A DNA stretch of 64,000 bases, from positions 6,357,860-6,421,859 of the forward strand of contig CAJINV010000001.1 in NCBI GenBank assembly GCA_905178155.1, read 5' to 3'. Source of the DNA: Amoebophrya sp. A120. Its lineage: Eukaryota; Sar; Dinophyceae; Syndiniales; Amoebophryaceae. The translations under genes were made by a program, and so were the position numbers. The notes beneath the pieces are model-generated. The model saw nothing but the letters and a program-made list of their open reading frames with translations, made no database searches and was not told the DNA's origin. This document shows, piece by piece, positions 31,462 through 43,204 of this stretch; within the stretch, counting starts at the first letter, position 1, and the number at the start of each line of letters is the position of its first letter.

Positions 31462-32619
31462 ATGGCAGAAGATGAGTTCAATCCGGCCTTGAAGGCCTTG
31501 AAGAGGCCTTTGTGGGAGATGCACAAGAAGGGTGAAATCATGCCGGAAGCCGACTTCTACTCAAAGTACTACCACTTTTCGCACAAACCGGTCCGAGATT
31601 CCTACCCAACGGCCGTCATTGGAAAGTATTTTCGTTTTTTGTTCCGAAAAGTTGTGCTGTGGCGCAGCCTTGTCATTGTTGTGCTGCTGCAACAGATTTT
31701 GATTGCTATCACTAACTACGTCATACGAGTGAAGCTGGAAACGACAGTGAAAGAAAAGCCAACACGACACTACAGAGTAAAGTACTTCCAGAAGATGGAA
31801 GAAATCCGAGCAGTGGAAAATGACGAGCCACGAGTCAAGGATATGGCTGGACTTCATTTGCGTACGGTCAAGCTAAAAGTAATTGCGCCGTGCCTCTTTA
31901 TTTTATTCATGAAGAAGATGTGTATGTGCATGAAGATAGAAGGCCAATGTTCCCATTAATCTCAACGATGAATGCGACAGTTGCACAAGCCTCATGATGT
32001 TTGCTTCGTTATGTGATCGGTTTCCTAGTGTTGATCTTGCTGCATGATTGACAAAAAATGTGTAAATCTGATGCTCTTGACCGCACCAAATGTTTCCGGG
32101 TCACAAACCATCCGGATGAGTGGTCGGACACGAGCAGCCATCAGTCCATGTTTAACAGCAGTAAAGTGAAGCAGCAACGCGGCCTGAACATGGGGCCGGC
32201 AAAACGGGAGGAGCCTCCGGCTATCACTGCAGCCTGCGCACAAATCGGAAAGCTGATTGAAACGGACGCTGTGCAGAAAGCATGTAAACTGTTTCTTCTA
32301 CACTGCTGCTTGTACTTTTTCGGTTTTTTCTCACAGCTCGTAGGCCTACGCGTGCGCATAAGTACCAATTTCATACATGCTACTACTAGCAAGACCTCCG
32401 ATGCACTGGACTCTCACTCCATTTTGAGTATAGTAGTGCCGGCGATCTTAATCAACAAGAACAATTCAAAAGAAAATTAAAACAACAGGCACCTACAAAC
32501 CAATTGCGGGATCAAAATACCTGTTTTTCGGTGGTGGTACACCTGCAGGCGGGTTTAAGCGTCATTCCCGCGAGGACCCGTGGAACTTCCCCACGCCGGC
32601 GGATTACCACAAGAAATAG
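31462..32619 (+). CDS. Unrecognised small protein with one membrane helix, probably three exons, 236 aa
   Basis: ATG in a strong context (CACCATGGC) opens MAEDEFNPALKALKRPLW. A hydrophobic helix follows at about residues 68-90 (VVLWRSLVIVVLLQQILIAI) and then a basic helical part. Exon 1 can end at 31878 (GTAATT donor). Exon 2 (32121-32283) and exon 3 (32489-32619) join in phase and give the C-terminus SKYLFFGGGTPAGGFKRHSR ... PADYHKK, stop TAG. A single-span mitochondrial inner-membrane accessory subunit would fit this shape, but that is a guess. The exon 2 acceptor (GGATGAG) is weak. Alternatively exon 2 starts at ATG 32058 (GACAAAAAATG) as a separate gene and exon 1 runs on to a TAA at 31957. 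Confidence 0.55.
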
Positions 32620-32667
32620 GCAGCGCTGCGCGAGTACGACGTCACCTGAAAGTGAAATAAGAAGAAG

Positions 32668-33111
32668 ATGAAGACGAGCGTGACAGAGTAAGTGTTAAAA
32701 CAACATACCTACTCTCAGAGGCGAGCTGCGGCGCGCCGAGGTGTGTTTCCGTGGCTGTCAACGAAAAAGTGCTGTTGAGGATTTCTTTCGTAGTCCCATT
32801 GATTCGTGGTTATAGAAACCAAGAATGCTGTAGAACTTCGATGAAGCATGTAAATTTACGTTTTTTGACAAATGTTTGTGCATTCTCTAGCTTTGGCTAG
32901 TATCATGTTTGATCATCAACATTCAACATCATCAACGCTTTTCGTTTTTCAGGAACCATTTAACTACCATAGCTTAACCTTGTAAATGAAAGTTTGTGAC
33001 ATTTCTCTTGGGCTTCTGGTTGCGCACTTCTGATGTCGGTGTAGCCCAAGCGAGATCGACGAGACCGAAATCAATGTACAATATGCTGGACCACGAAAAC
33101 AAAATCAATAA
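32668..33111 (+). CDS. Candidate micro-gene, four exons, 45 aa
   Basis: Exons 32668-32687, 32719-32740, 32953-32981 and 33045-33111 join in phase from ATG to TAA. Donors are GTAAGT, GTGTGT and GTAAAT; acceptors are CTCTCAG, TTTTTCAG and GGTGTAG. The product begins MKTSVTEGELRRAEEPFNYH and is hydrophilic with no recognised domain. It starts 48 nt after the previous stop. Four tiny exons found by eye could be chance, although every junction is canonical. A competing frame in the last exon (RSTRPKSMYNMLDHENK) ends at another GTAAGG donor. Confidence 0.3.
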
Positions 33112-33924
33112 AGATGATGTGGCAGTAGAAACAAAAGTAAGGTGTTGGTCCGTCTACCTTTTGTTCTTTATCGAAACGAATCGGAATCAAAAAGATCACA
33201 ATAACAACGAAGAGGAGCCTCGGCATTCTGAGTAGACGCTAGAGCGAAGCTACTGGGTGCGCCATGTGCCTGATTATACTCGGGTGTTGCAGTAGCTTTT
33301 CCGGTTCTACTCCCTCTTTCTCATGAGGATGCAGGCAGAAGATGGTGCTGGTACAGAAATAAGGAAGCACCTCGAGACGAGGATGACAATCTGAGCGGTC
33401 AAGTTGATGTTGATCTTGTTCAGAAATTAAAGTTGAGATGATCATATGAGCAAAACCTAAACCAAAACTGGATCCATGTTCAGATCTTGCAATGAAATGA
33501 TCCTGGTGATTCAAACATGGAAAATACCGTTGTCTTGATCAACTTCAAATGAGCCTACATATTATTGGGCGTGCTACACCCACTGACGTCTTTCAAAGTT
33601 TGAAAGATCATGCTCCCACAATACTATACATTTACATAGTCCATTGGCGCTTTGAATACTCTCACAGGTGAAATAAAGTTACGGTCAATTGTCGAGTAGA
33701 TGAGCAAGTAGAATGCGAATTCACTATCAGATTCATTGACCGACTTGCTTTTTATTTGGCGAAAACTCGGACGAGCAGGAGCATGCCGCCAATGCCATTT
33801 GTTACACTACTTACAGCTCGTGTATTCACCTGCGTTAAAAGTGTAAGTCTAACTTGAACTGCGACCTTGATCGGAAAATCTGCTTGTAGTTACTAGACAA
33901 AAAGAAAAACTAATTTCACCAAAA
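33112..33924. other. Spacer before the Urb2-like gene
   Basis: Contains a minus-strand open frame at 33514-33239 (with HPHEKEGVEPEKLLQHPS) after an acceptor-like GCTCAG, but no start or partner exon. The plus strand is mostly closed. The A-rich end (CTAATTTCACCAAAAATG) is the start context of the next gene. Confidence 0.4.
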
Positions 33925-36900
33925 ATGAGGAAGCCCGAAGATCTTCGCGTAGGAAACGACGTGAAACTAACGACGCCACCTCAAGAACATACTTCTGGGC
34001 GTCACTGTTTAAAGTCGAGTTTGAGGCTCTTGGAAGAATACGGCCGGCGAAAGTATGGCGCGCAGAATTTGCAAGGAGCTGGCGACGGAGCTCCCACTTG
34101 TACGGATTCTTCGGACACGACAAATCGCGGAGATCAGGACCAGGACGCAGCTTCCACAAGTACTGCTGCATCGTCCAGCACCGATGCAAGTAGCTCCTTA
34201 GCTTGTCGCGTTCGAGGTTTTTTGAAAAACGGCGCGTCGCCAGCATGGGTGCTGACAATAGTGGCGAAGCAGAGCAGGGAGAGCCTTTGCGACAGGTTAG
34301 AAGCGATCAAACTGGTTTTGCAGGATCACGTTCTTCGGCGAAAAAACAATTCAAGAACTACCGCAGCGAACTTCCACGTAAGCGATGACGAGACGGTGCT
34401 GCGACAGCCACTGATGTCTTGCATAAGAAGTCTTGCCACGACAAACTCTAACTCGAGTGCTGGCATCAATCATGCAACTACGCGAAACGGCAGCGCATTG
34501 AAAATAGCGCTGGAGATATTACAGATTATCAAGAAGAAAAACGCAGCCCCAGCGGATGAGCATCAAGATGCGAACGAGGACGAGCAGTCCGCGGACTACA
34601 GCGATGAAGAGGATGCTACGGAGCACGCTAGCGGTCGGGAAGTAGTAGAAGGTGATTGCCTACCCCTACCAGAAGACGAACTTGATTTCACACACCAGAA
34701 CCAGCATCTGATTACCCTCGAGATGGCCGAAGAAATCATCCGCTTCTGCTCGAAACTGCAGGACATGGACGTTAGAGAAAGGCCGCCAAGAGGAGCACAG
34801 GTGGGCACGCTGGACGAGAATGGACTTCCGGATGAGGAAGACACGGATGAACGCTTGCCCAAATCGCGATTGCAGGAACACATCGCTTTAGTTCAGGCCC
34901 TCTCTGCGCAGGCGATCCAGCTGTACAGCGAGGCAGTGGCCCAGGTTGCGTGGCGTCGGCGTCAGTGCTTCCTTTCGATCAGCTCCGTCCTGATTCCTTT
35001 TCTGTGTCGTCCGCATGTGCAACCTCTTTCACTGCACCAACTGAAACGCAGCAGGGAAGATGATCTAGACAACACAACAAGCAACTGTCGGGCTACCCTC
35101 CGTGCGGTCTTCGCAGAGCTTTTTCACCACGAGCACCTCCACGTGGGGTTTGGCTTTTTGCGCAGTGCCAAACGGGCAAAGCTCGAGGGAAAAACCACCC
35201 GACAGGAGTACAAATGTTATCAGCGAACGCTTTTCGAGAAAATTCGGGAGCATTGCGCAGCATCGGCAATGGCGCGGAAAGACGAGCGGCCCCATAAAGC
35301 GACAACAAATGTTTTTACTCTGCTGCCCTTTCTCTACCATGTCTGCTGCGACGCTGCAGATCGCGTTGTCGATAACTCCGCTGGCCCATCATCAACCGTT
35401 GCAACTGAGAATGGCACCGCGGGAGAACAACATTCTGGCTCCTCACTTCCTTCGGAGACGGTTGCGGGATCTTCTCTGACCGCGCAATCGAACAAGCGCA
35501 GCCGCGGGCAACACAGCAGCTCTTCGGAACAGGGGTCCCATAATCCCAAATTTGTCGTCTTGGAGGAACTGCACGAGGTTCTGGTTGACGCGATTAAACA
35601 AACCCGAGATGCGGACAAAATCGAGCAGGTTCTTCACTGTCTCGGGGACTTGTGGCATTTGGCCCACACGCGCGGTGGATATCGCATGTCGCAGGAAGAA
35701 GCCGAGCCGCTGAGCCAACTCCGCGACCTCGCGCTCGATCACTTGCGCACGGCGCCGGCTGCCGCCTGGCGTGCGCTTTCCGTCGTCCTGTCGATCGACA
35801 GTACCGCTGTGGATGTGGCGAAATACGACCTGTGGGAAAAGCTGTTTGCCTCCCCCGAACATGATCAGGACTGTGCCCTCCGCTTCGCCGGGGTTTTGTT
35901 CGCAACCAATCGGGACCTGTCAGAGACAAAGGACCTGCTCAAATCTTTGGTGGACTTTCTTATGCGGAAAGCAACTGAGGAGGTCCCGGACGAGAGAAAC
36001 CAGCAAGGAACTGCAACCCTGCTTGAAATGCTGCAGCTGGCCAGCCGCCGTCCTTTTTCTCAAAAGGATGCTCGTCACGGCGATTTCGTGCGAAAGTTTT
36101 CTCTCTTGTTGCAGCAGTCAGTCACCTCGCTGTCCACAGCGCAGCTGCAGCCTTTTTTCCAAGCGGTGCTTGTCGACTCAACCTTGGCGACGTCCGCACC
36201 CTCGGAGTTGTCTTCAGCAGTAGCAGGCAAGGTGGTCGAAGATCCGAAAGCAAGTAGTTCCTTTGGTTCCGCTATAATTGCAGTTGTGCTGCAAGCCATC
36301 CTGAGTGCTCGTTTGAATTTGACGGAGCAGAGTGCGGCCCCGTGCCTGAAGTTGTTGAAACCAATTCTTCAAAGATTCGTAACCGGCGAGGAGAACAGTG
36401 GGAGCAAGCGCAAAAAAGAAAAGAAGAGCAAAAAGAAACAGAAAAACCACGAAGAAGACACGGACATAAAGGCTTTTGACAAAGTTTTTTCGAATTATCC
36501 GTGCGTGCTGGAGGCGTTTTGCAATTTGCTGCGTGCCTGTGGGAAGTGGGGTCCGGTAGACGAAAGCCTGGATGAACTGATTGCCGCAGCGGAAAAGAAA
36601 GTAGACAGCGCCAAAAGATCTCCTGAGATGCTGGGGAATTCCACCGAACTACTTGCAGGGGGAGAGCAGACGAGCAAAATAACGGGCGAAGATCTTCATC
36701 TCGCCGTCGGAGTAACCTCAAGACCTGAAGACATACTCTTCCTGAACAACATCGAAGCTGGCAAAGACGTTGGACCGGAAGACCTGGCTCGACTTCTGTC
36801 AAAGATTCCCGAATGGCAATATCCAGACCTTTCAGAGACACTGTATCCGCACATCGGTGCAGCCATTCTCGGGAAGGATAAACAAGTCTCAGACGGGATC

Positions 36901-38754
36901 GAAATCTTTTCCGAGAAGAACAGCAGTTTACCTGCGAAGATTTCGTCCGGAGAACAACAGCCACGTTCCTCGCCGGAGATTCCGAAGGCTTGGGAGGCGA
37001 TTTTGCTTCAACTAAAACGCCGCGCCGACCTTGCACCGCTTGCAGCGAAATTTCTTCCGAAAGCGGGCGGCGCTTTGGTCGTAGACTTGGACTTTCAGCG
37101 GTTCGGTTTTAGCGCGATCCTGGAACTTGTTGTGGCCGTCCTTCAGCGGAGCACGGACCATGGATGTGGTCTGCTAGCAACCTATTCGGAGTACCGGCTC
37201 AGCCCAGCTGTCTTCGACGCTGCGAAAACAGACAACGCAATGTATGCATTCTTGGAGCTCCTTGCGCCTGTGCTTCTTCAGGAGGACGAAACGAGAGAGG
37301 GAGTAGCGGCAACACGGACCGACGCTGCTGCAGGAAATGCGCAAGATGAAGTTGAAGAAATGGGTTCGCAAGAAACGAGGAAAATCCAGATCCAGATTCT
37401 GGGAAACAAAAGCGGCACTGACGGCGCAACACCCAAGCAACAAACTACAGAACCAGGCGAGAGTCGGCTGGAGCTGCGCAGGCTATACCACACCCTCCCC
37501 CCGTCTCTGAAGTTGCTGAAGACGCTCGGCGTTCTCGACCGGTGTCAGATCGAACGCCTCAGCACTGCGGAGCTGTTGGAAATACGTTCCAAGTACTCTC
37601 TGGACACCATCGAGGAGTTCTACCAGGTTCCGCTCGTACAAGATGTCGCATGGCTGTGGGCACAGCTGTTTTCCACAAATCTCGACGCTGTCCGTGACTA
37701 CACGCGCAGTGAAGTTGTCAGGAGAAACATAGGCGAGGAGCTGAACTCTGAGGCCCCCGAGGAGGAAGCCCTGATCGCGAAGTGGCTGCATCTCGCCCTC
37801 ACTTTCCGGATCTGCCGCGCTCGCAAGCTTCCCTTTCAGCTGATCGACCGAGCCGTTAGCTTTGTGGACCGATGCGTCTGCGAGGAAGTTGAGGACAAAA
37901 GAAGCAGCACGACCTCGTCTATTCCAGCAACGACTACGCACGGCAGGGAAAGAAGACTCGAAGTCTTAGTGCAACTTCTTCTCGCAATACTGCCGTCGGT
38001 GCGCGGCAGCCACGATAACTCGCTGGTGCTCAGTGCCGCGATGTTGCGACTGGCCATCCAGAAACCGCAGGTTGCGCCGCCGCTTCTGAACGCATTATTT
38101 TCGCACGGCTGCGGTGTGGACGCGCAGCCGGTCTGGCTCTCGCACGTCCACATCTTGACGCAGGCACTCTTCTCGTTCCTCCACCACACCGCCGTGAAAT
38201 CCGCAGACCCCCTGCGCGACGCCCGCTCCCTGGTGCGGCTGTTCGAAATCTTCGCACGCGGAGGGCCGAAATTGAGTGCAGCGAGGTATTTTTTTCTTCA
38301 CGTGATTTAAATTTTTTTTTTGTACGACTACGTCGATAAAAAATCAAAAATGAATTAAGCAATAGTCAACAAAGATCATTTGACATGTGCCTCCAATGGC
38401 GACGAAAGCGATCATATTCTTTAAAACTCTACGGTCGTCCGGTTGAAACTTGTCTGTCACATCGATACACGTCATCAAAACAGTTCCCAAAAGCGGCTGC
38501 CGATGGGGAAGTACACGGGCTGCGTTGTTTCTCACTTTTTGAAAGCCGAGAGCAAATGGGCGCCGACGAACGATGCGGATCGGTTGGAGGCACGGCGCCT
38601 CTTGCGGCAGCAGGGCCTGCACGCCCTGCTCGACGTTATGGAGGAACAGCACCGCCAGCAGTTGTACGCCGTCCTCGACCACAAGCTGCGACCAAGGTTC
38701 AAGGAAACCTACGAAATGTTCCGCAAGCGCTACCGTTACACGGGGAAGGTGTAA
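33925..38754 (+). CDS. Urb2/Npa2-like ribosome-biogenesis protein, two exons, 1543 aa
   Basis: Exon 1 (33925-38285) and exon 2 (38484-38754) join as AG|T, giving an in-frame Ser. The protein is a long, helix-rich, Leu-rich polypeptide with acidic inserts and a Lys tract near residue 835 (KRKKEKKSKKKQKN), suited to the nucleolus. The C-terminal exon resembles the conserved end of the Urb2/Npa2 family. It contains GLHALLDVMEEQHRQQLYAV followed by a short helix with FKETYEMFRKRYRYTGKV. In that family Urb2 joins early pre-60S particles with Npa1 and helicase Dbp6. The length (about 1500 aa) also agrees. The rest is too diverged for me to align, so the identification rests mainly on the C-terminus and overall build. 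Donor GTATTT with a T run. Confidence 0.6.
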
Positions 38755-39511
38755 GTAGAAGAGAGCTTTGACTGCGTCCTGGGAGACGAGCCGCACGACA
38801 GACAGGAGCTTGAAGCTACTACGACCTTAGATGTTTTTATCATTGCAACCAGCGAACAAAGAAATAACAGGCGAGCGCGAAAGTTCTGAACACCGAGCTT
38901 GAAATTGAAAACTGCATCCGCGGGCATTAAGCGACCAGAAGCTGCTCGTGCGACGGCGCTCGTGTTGTTCATCACTGTCGCGATGATGTGTCGTGTGCAG
39001 CGCTTTACTTTTTTCGTTCTTCACTTTGACTTTGGTGTTGCGCTTGATGCCATCCCGCGAGGCTTTCCATACCACTATCGCATGTCGTTCTGTCGCTGAG
39101 TCATATGTTGAATTTTCGTGGTGGCTTCCGGTTTTGGAAACCACGGTAGCGCGGTAAAAAGAGTAAGGAGCAGGCTCTCGTGGCCCCCCTTGTCCGCTGA
39201 GTGAGACATGAAGTTTGAATTTCGCTTTTCAGAACGAAATCATGAACAATGAATCGCTGCTGTGCATTTTCGTTCGTGCTAGTACCGATCTTCGAAATTA
39301 ACCTCTACCTCAACTCCACGACCAAAGCCAAATCTACTTAACCCTGGTTCTTCAAAGAGAGCATTCAAGATTTTTGAATCGTGGGAACGGTTTGTCCCCA
39401 ATCTATCTCTTATCTCGAGGTTTGGGTGCAGCTTCTTCGAGAAATACAAATACCGCCTGACCTTTCATTCGACGAGATTCAGATTTCGGCGCAGCCCAGA
39501 AGTTTAACAAA
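38755..39511. other. Spacer between the Urb2-like and Ser-rich genes
   Basis: Both strands have frames of 65-105 codons around 38830-39144. The minus-strand one is charged (WKASRDGIKRNTKVKVKNEK), the plus-strand one hydrophobic. Neither has a convincing start or splice chain, and I call neither a gene. Confidence 0.4.
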
Positions 39512-42472
39512 ATGACAACTTTGCCAAGCTCCTCCAGTAAGGTTCCGATACGAGGTGATCGTGACCCGGTGCCGGGCAGTAATGCTAATGGCGACGAAAT
39601 GGCAGATCTGAGTCTGACGCAGTTGTGGCACCACATTCAAGATTTGAATGCAAATAAACTGCTGGAGGTCATCCCTGCTTCCCCCGGAGCTGAAGGCGAG
39701 GCTGGCAGTGCGCCACCTGTGTCATTGTCTGGAAAAAATGGCGGTGGAAGCAGTGCGAGTTCCAGTACGAGCCCCACTCGTCTGCGTGTCGTCAACGGGA
39801 CCACCTCCTCTCCGGTGCCAACCGCTGCCGCTGTTGCTGCGCAATCAGGTAGTTCTACTACGAGCAGCCACCTTGCCGCGCCAGGACACGTGAGTGAGAT
39901 GATGCATAAGCGGAACGAGTCTGATTTCGATTTGCGGGAGAGGCTCAGTGCGACAATCGACATCGATGAAGGACTCCTGCGGGGGACACCAGGGACAGAG
40001 AAGAACAATGGAGCCGGCGCTGGACAACTACGAGCAAACCAGTTAGACCCGCCCGCAAAGCAGGAGCAAGTGTTCGCGTTTAGTCGAAAGCCACTCACCG
40101 ACGGAAGTACGGCAGCTGAAATCGCGAGGAAGCGCATGAGCGAGCGGCTGTCTGCAAACGTGCGCGAGAGTAGCAGGACATCGAGGACCGCTTCCAGCAT
40201 GATCTATGCTTCAAGTCACGTGGTACCAAAGCAATACATCAACCAGCGAAATAAACGTGGCGAAGCCGAAGGGGAGGCATCTGCAATGGTGCGAGGACTG
40301 ATGTTTGGTTTGTAGCGATAGCAAACAAGAAATGGATTGAGCAGATTTTCAAAAATGCTGTGACACAGACACCGTTGGGAACTTTACTAACTTTTGTTTA
40401 CGTGTCACGCAGTGATCGCGTGGGAGCAGCTGCAGATGCAGTGAAGAACTTCAACTTTTTAACTGCATAAATAACATACCCTGGACATCAGTCCTTCCAC
40501 TTTCAGGTAGAGGGAGATCTCAACGTCGAAGCAGGTGGTGAAGAAGCCGCCGAAACCGGGGAGCCGGGTCGTGCCCCCACCGTTGCAATAAGAACATCAG
40601 CTGCTTTACCGGTTGTTCCGCAAGGTGCAAGCTCTGCCGCCGGTTCTCGACTTTCAGAACTCTTTGACGGACGAGACACACTTGCCTTCAATCCGCAGAT
40701 TCCGCGGTGCGACAGCCGGATGTTTGACACTACCCAGCGCGACAGCACCCTGTCCCTGAACAGTCGCGAGAGCATCGCCAGTCGCATGAGCAGCATTCGG
40801 AACTCCGTGCAGATGCAGTTTCCGATGGTCGCGCCGACGTTAGCTGCTGCGCCAGAAGCTACAGCAGCTTCTGGTGGCGGCGCTATGAACTCCACAAATA
40901 CAGCAGGCGGATCTTCTGCTTCTTCCAGTAGGGCGGCAAGTGTGCGCTTGTCTCTGCGGTCCGGCGTCGGTCTGCCGAACGCCCGCGGGCTTGTGTCCGG
41001 CCGTCTCTCCTCGACGTACAACAGTCGCCCCTTTTCCGTGATGAGTGGGGGCTTCGAGTACGGCGATTTTCCGACGCTGTCCGGTTACGCCGGGGAGGAC
41101 TGGCGGCTCAAAGCAACAGTTTACGCGTCCATGAGCTCTGGGGGGTTTCGGAATTCGGACAGCGGCACGCTGTACGAAAATCTGCGGTACTTGTCAGTCG
41201 GTGACGCAACACCAGGCGGTGGTGCGAACGACAACGAGCGGCAAAAACTCTTTTCGCAAACCCGAACCGCTTCGAGACTGAGCGGCCGGGCGACCGAGAA
41301 TCTTGGTGGAGATGAAGGCGCGCTTGCTTCTGCTGCAGGACAAGACGACACGTCGAACAACGCCCGGGCGACGGTAACGGAAAGAACGGGTATCGAGCAT
41401 AAAAAGGAGGAAGTGGATCGCGAGGAAGCTGCGCAAAATGCGAACGCACCAATTGCGGCTGCCGCACCTCCCGCAAATAGCAGTATGAGTAGCAGAGCTT
41501 TGACAAGCGCCAAACTTTTGCAGAAAGCAAAACAGATTGCGAATCCCCTACCGTCTGCTGCGATGCGATCGAGCCTTTCGCCCCCGTCTGGGGTAGCTGC
41601 ACAGTACGAAAGCGAAGTGTCGTCACTGCTCGAACAACAGCAAGCGCTTGAGCATGAGGCAGCGCGTAAAACAACGGGAGGTACTACCGCCAAGGTGGAT
41701 CAACAAGCCGCTTCTCGGCCCTCTGTGGAGGCGTCTGAACCACCAGCGTCGTTGATGCAGGTACGAGAACTGCATGATCTGAATGTTGAAGCTTCTACTC
41801 GATTCATCAATCTGCACTTTATTGTCTTTGTGTTTGCGACCAGGTCTTCCGCCACCTCGACACAACTAGTGGGATAATTAGTTCTTGTTTAGGAAGGGAG
41901 GTGCAGATGATCATGATATAACTCTTCGGCATGAGAAACTCACACAAACAACACTCAAACAGGAGGGACCTACCGCTGCACTGGAAGTAGACAAAAAAAC
42001 AAACGAAGAGCCCGCTCCACAGAATTCGTCAGGCCCAGGAGCAGCATCAGCACAGGTGCAACCCAAAAAGCGCGTTGCTTTGCCAAAAGCAAAGCGGAAG
42101 AACAATCCAGACAACCCCATGCTGTTTTACGGGCAAGGTGGAAGTAAAAGGAGCTCGAGCAAGAGCATTGATTTTTGCAGTCCGATGATTAGATCGTCCA
42201 GAACTCCGCTGCTGACGCAATCTCAGAAAGCTTCCCTGTTTCCTCGACCAGACACCCGTGGGCCGCCACTCCTGCTCACCGGGTTTAAACTTCCGAACTT
42301 CTCGCAAATCAAGAAAGCAACCGACGCCGGTCCGTCTGTTCCACGCGTGATGACACGAATCCGAGACGAGAACGCTGCAGGAGCCCCAGCACGTCCGTTG
42401 AAGGTTCGCCAAAGCAATCGGGAGAGCCCGGAGGACGATTCCGCGGATGAACAAAGAGCTGCTAGTGGATGA
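39512..42472 (+). CDS. Ser/Arg-rich low-complexity protein, three exons, 846 aa
   Basis: Exons 39512-40288, 40507-41760 and 41963-42472 join in phase; all junctions are phase 0. The first residues are MTTLPSSSSKVPIRGDRD. Most of the protein is Ser/Ala/Thr-rich. It carries short helical repeats with R.S...R.S spacing, such as RKRMSERLSANVRESSRTSR in exon 1 and STLSLNSRESIASRMSSIR in exon 2. These suggest phosphorylated coiled-coil or cytoskeleton-associated segments. Exon 3 is basic (QPKKRVALPKAKRKNN) and contains RVMTRIRDENAAG. No family is recognised. The donor at 40289 is GTGCGA and at 41761 GTACGA. The acceptor chosen for exon 3 (CTCAAACAG) is the one that keeps frame. Confidence 0.65.
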
Positions 42473-42601
42473 ACTGCGGAACGCTAAATTATAAAAGTGT
42501 GCAGGTTTCTGCGACCGAACATCACGATCACCACCTGTAGAATGATCTAACTGCTAGAGTGTCCTTCTTAAGACCAATCTTCAGCTTGTTTCAGTTTCAG
42601 A

Positions 42602-42724
42602 ATGATTTTTCCCAACGAGTTTGCTTCTCTTATTTCAAAATCCCCGCGCGTCTATTTTAACGTGGTCCCGTCCTCGCTGGCACGGAAGAAATTTGGAATC
42701 GTCAAAGCGAGGCGGAAGATATGA
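42602..42724 (+). CDS. Candidate small ORF, 40 aa, possibly first exon of a spliced gene
   Basis: ATG one base after TTTCAGTTTCAG opens MIFPNEFASLISKSPRVYFN and closes at TGA after KARRKI. The frame looks protein-like but is short. If the GTCAAA at 42702 is a donor, the frame can continue in phase through an exon ending at GTATTT (42770) and another starting near 42812. Those joins are speculative. The AG directly before ATG resembles the start of the Erv gene downstream and may be a trans-splice acceptor. Confidence 0.25.
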   Translation: MIFPNEFASLISKSPRVYFNVVPSSLARKKFGIVKARRKI

Positions 42725-43204
42725 AAGCGGCTTGTTTCCAAGAAAGGACAAAGGAAAAATGTTGGAGAAAAAGTATTTATGTACTTACTTAATCTATTTC
42801 TATGTTGTAGTCAGCGTGCTGCATAAAAATTGGAGTTCGAGACAAAAATAAATGTTCCCTGCACCGTCCTTCTGCTACTTGCGCCACCGATCATCCGCAG
42901 ACAAATTGGGAATCAGAGTCTCTGTCCGCGGAATCGTTTCCAAGGCACTAGGGAAACCAGAACGCGAATGACCTTATATCAATCTCTATATTTTTTTGCG
43001 ATCGTGAATGTGGCAGTTGCGATCAGTCCGAAGAAGTAGATGTAATGTCATTCAGTCGTTAATATCCTGAAGAACGTGAAGTAGACACATTGACATTTTT
43101 GTTGAGATTTTTGGTATGGCTTACGTAGATCAGTAGACGCCGTTGCACTATCACTTGCAGCTTTATTGTCCCGCGAATATCGTAACTCCCAATTTTCAAG
43201 CAGA
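42725..43204. other. Spacer before the sulfhydryl oxidase gene
   Basis: Possible further exons of the small ORF at 42602 (see there). Otherwise AT-rich sequence with overlapping short frames on both strands. The final TTTTCAAGCAG is an acceptor-like site one base before the Erv start codon. Confidence 0.4.

Noticed and set aside
31353-31541. Minus-strand ORF with a signal-peptide-like start (MVSLFFFLFS) sharing the palindromic CCATGG with the plus-strand start codon.
   Set aside because: It overlaps the 5' end of a better supported plus-strand gene, and its hydrophobic start is the complement of an A/G-rich leader.
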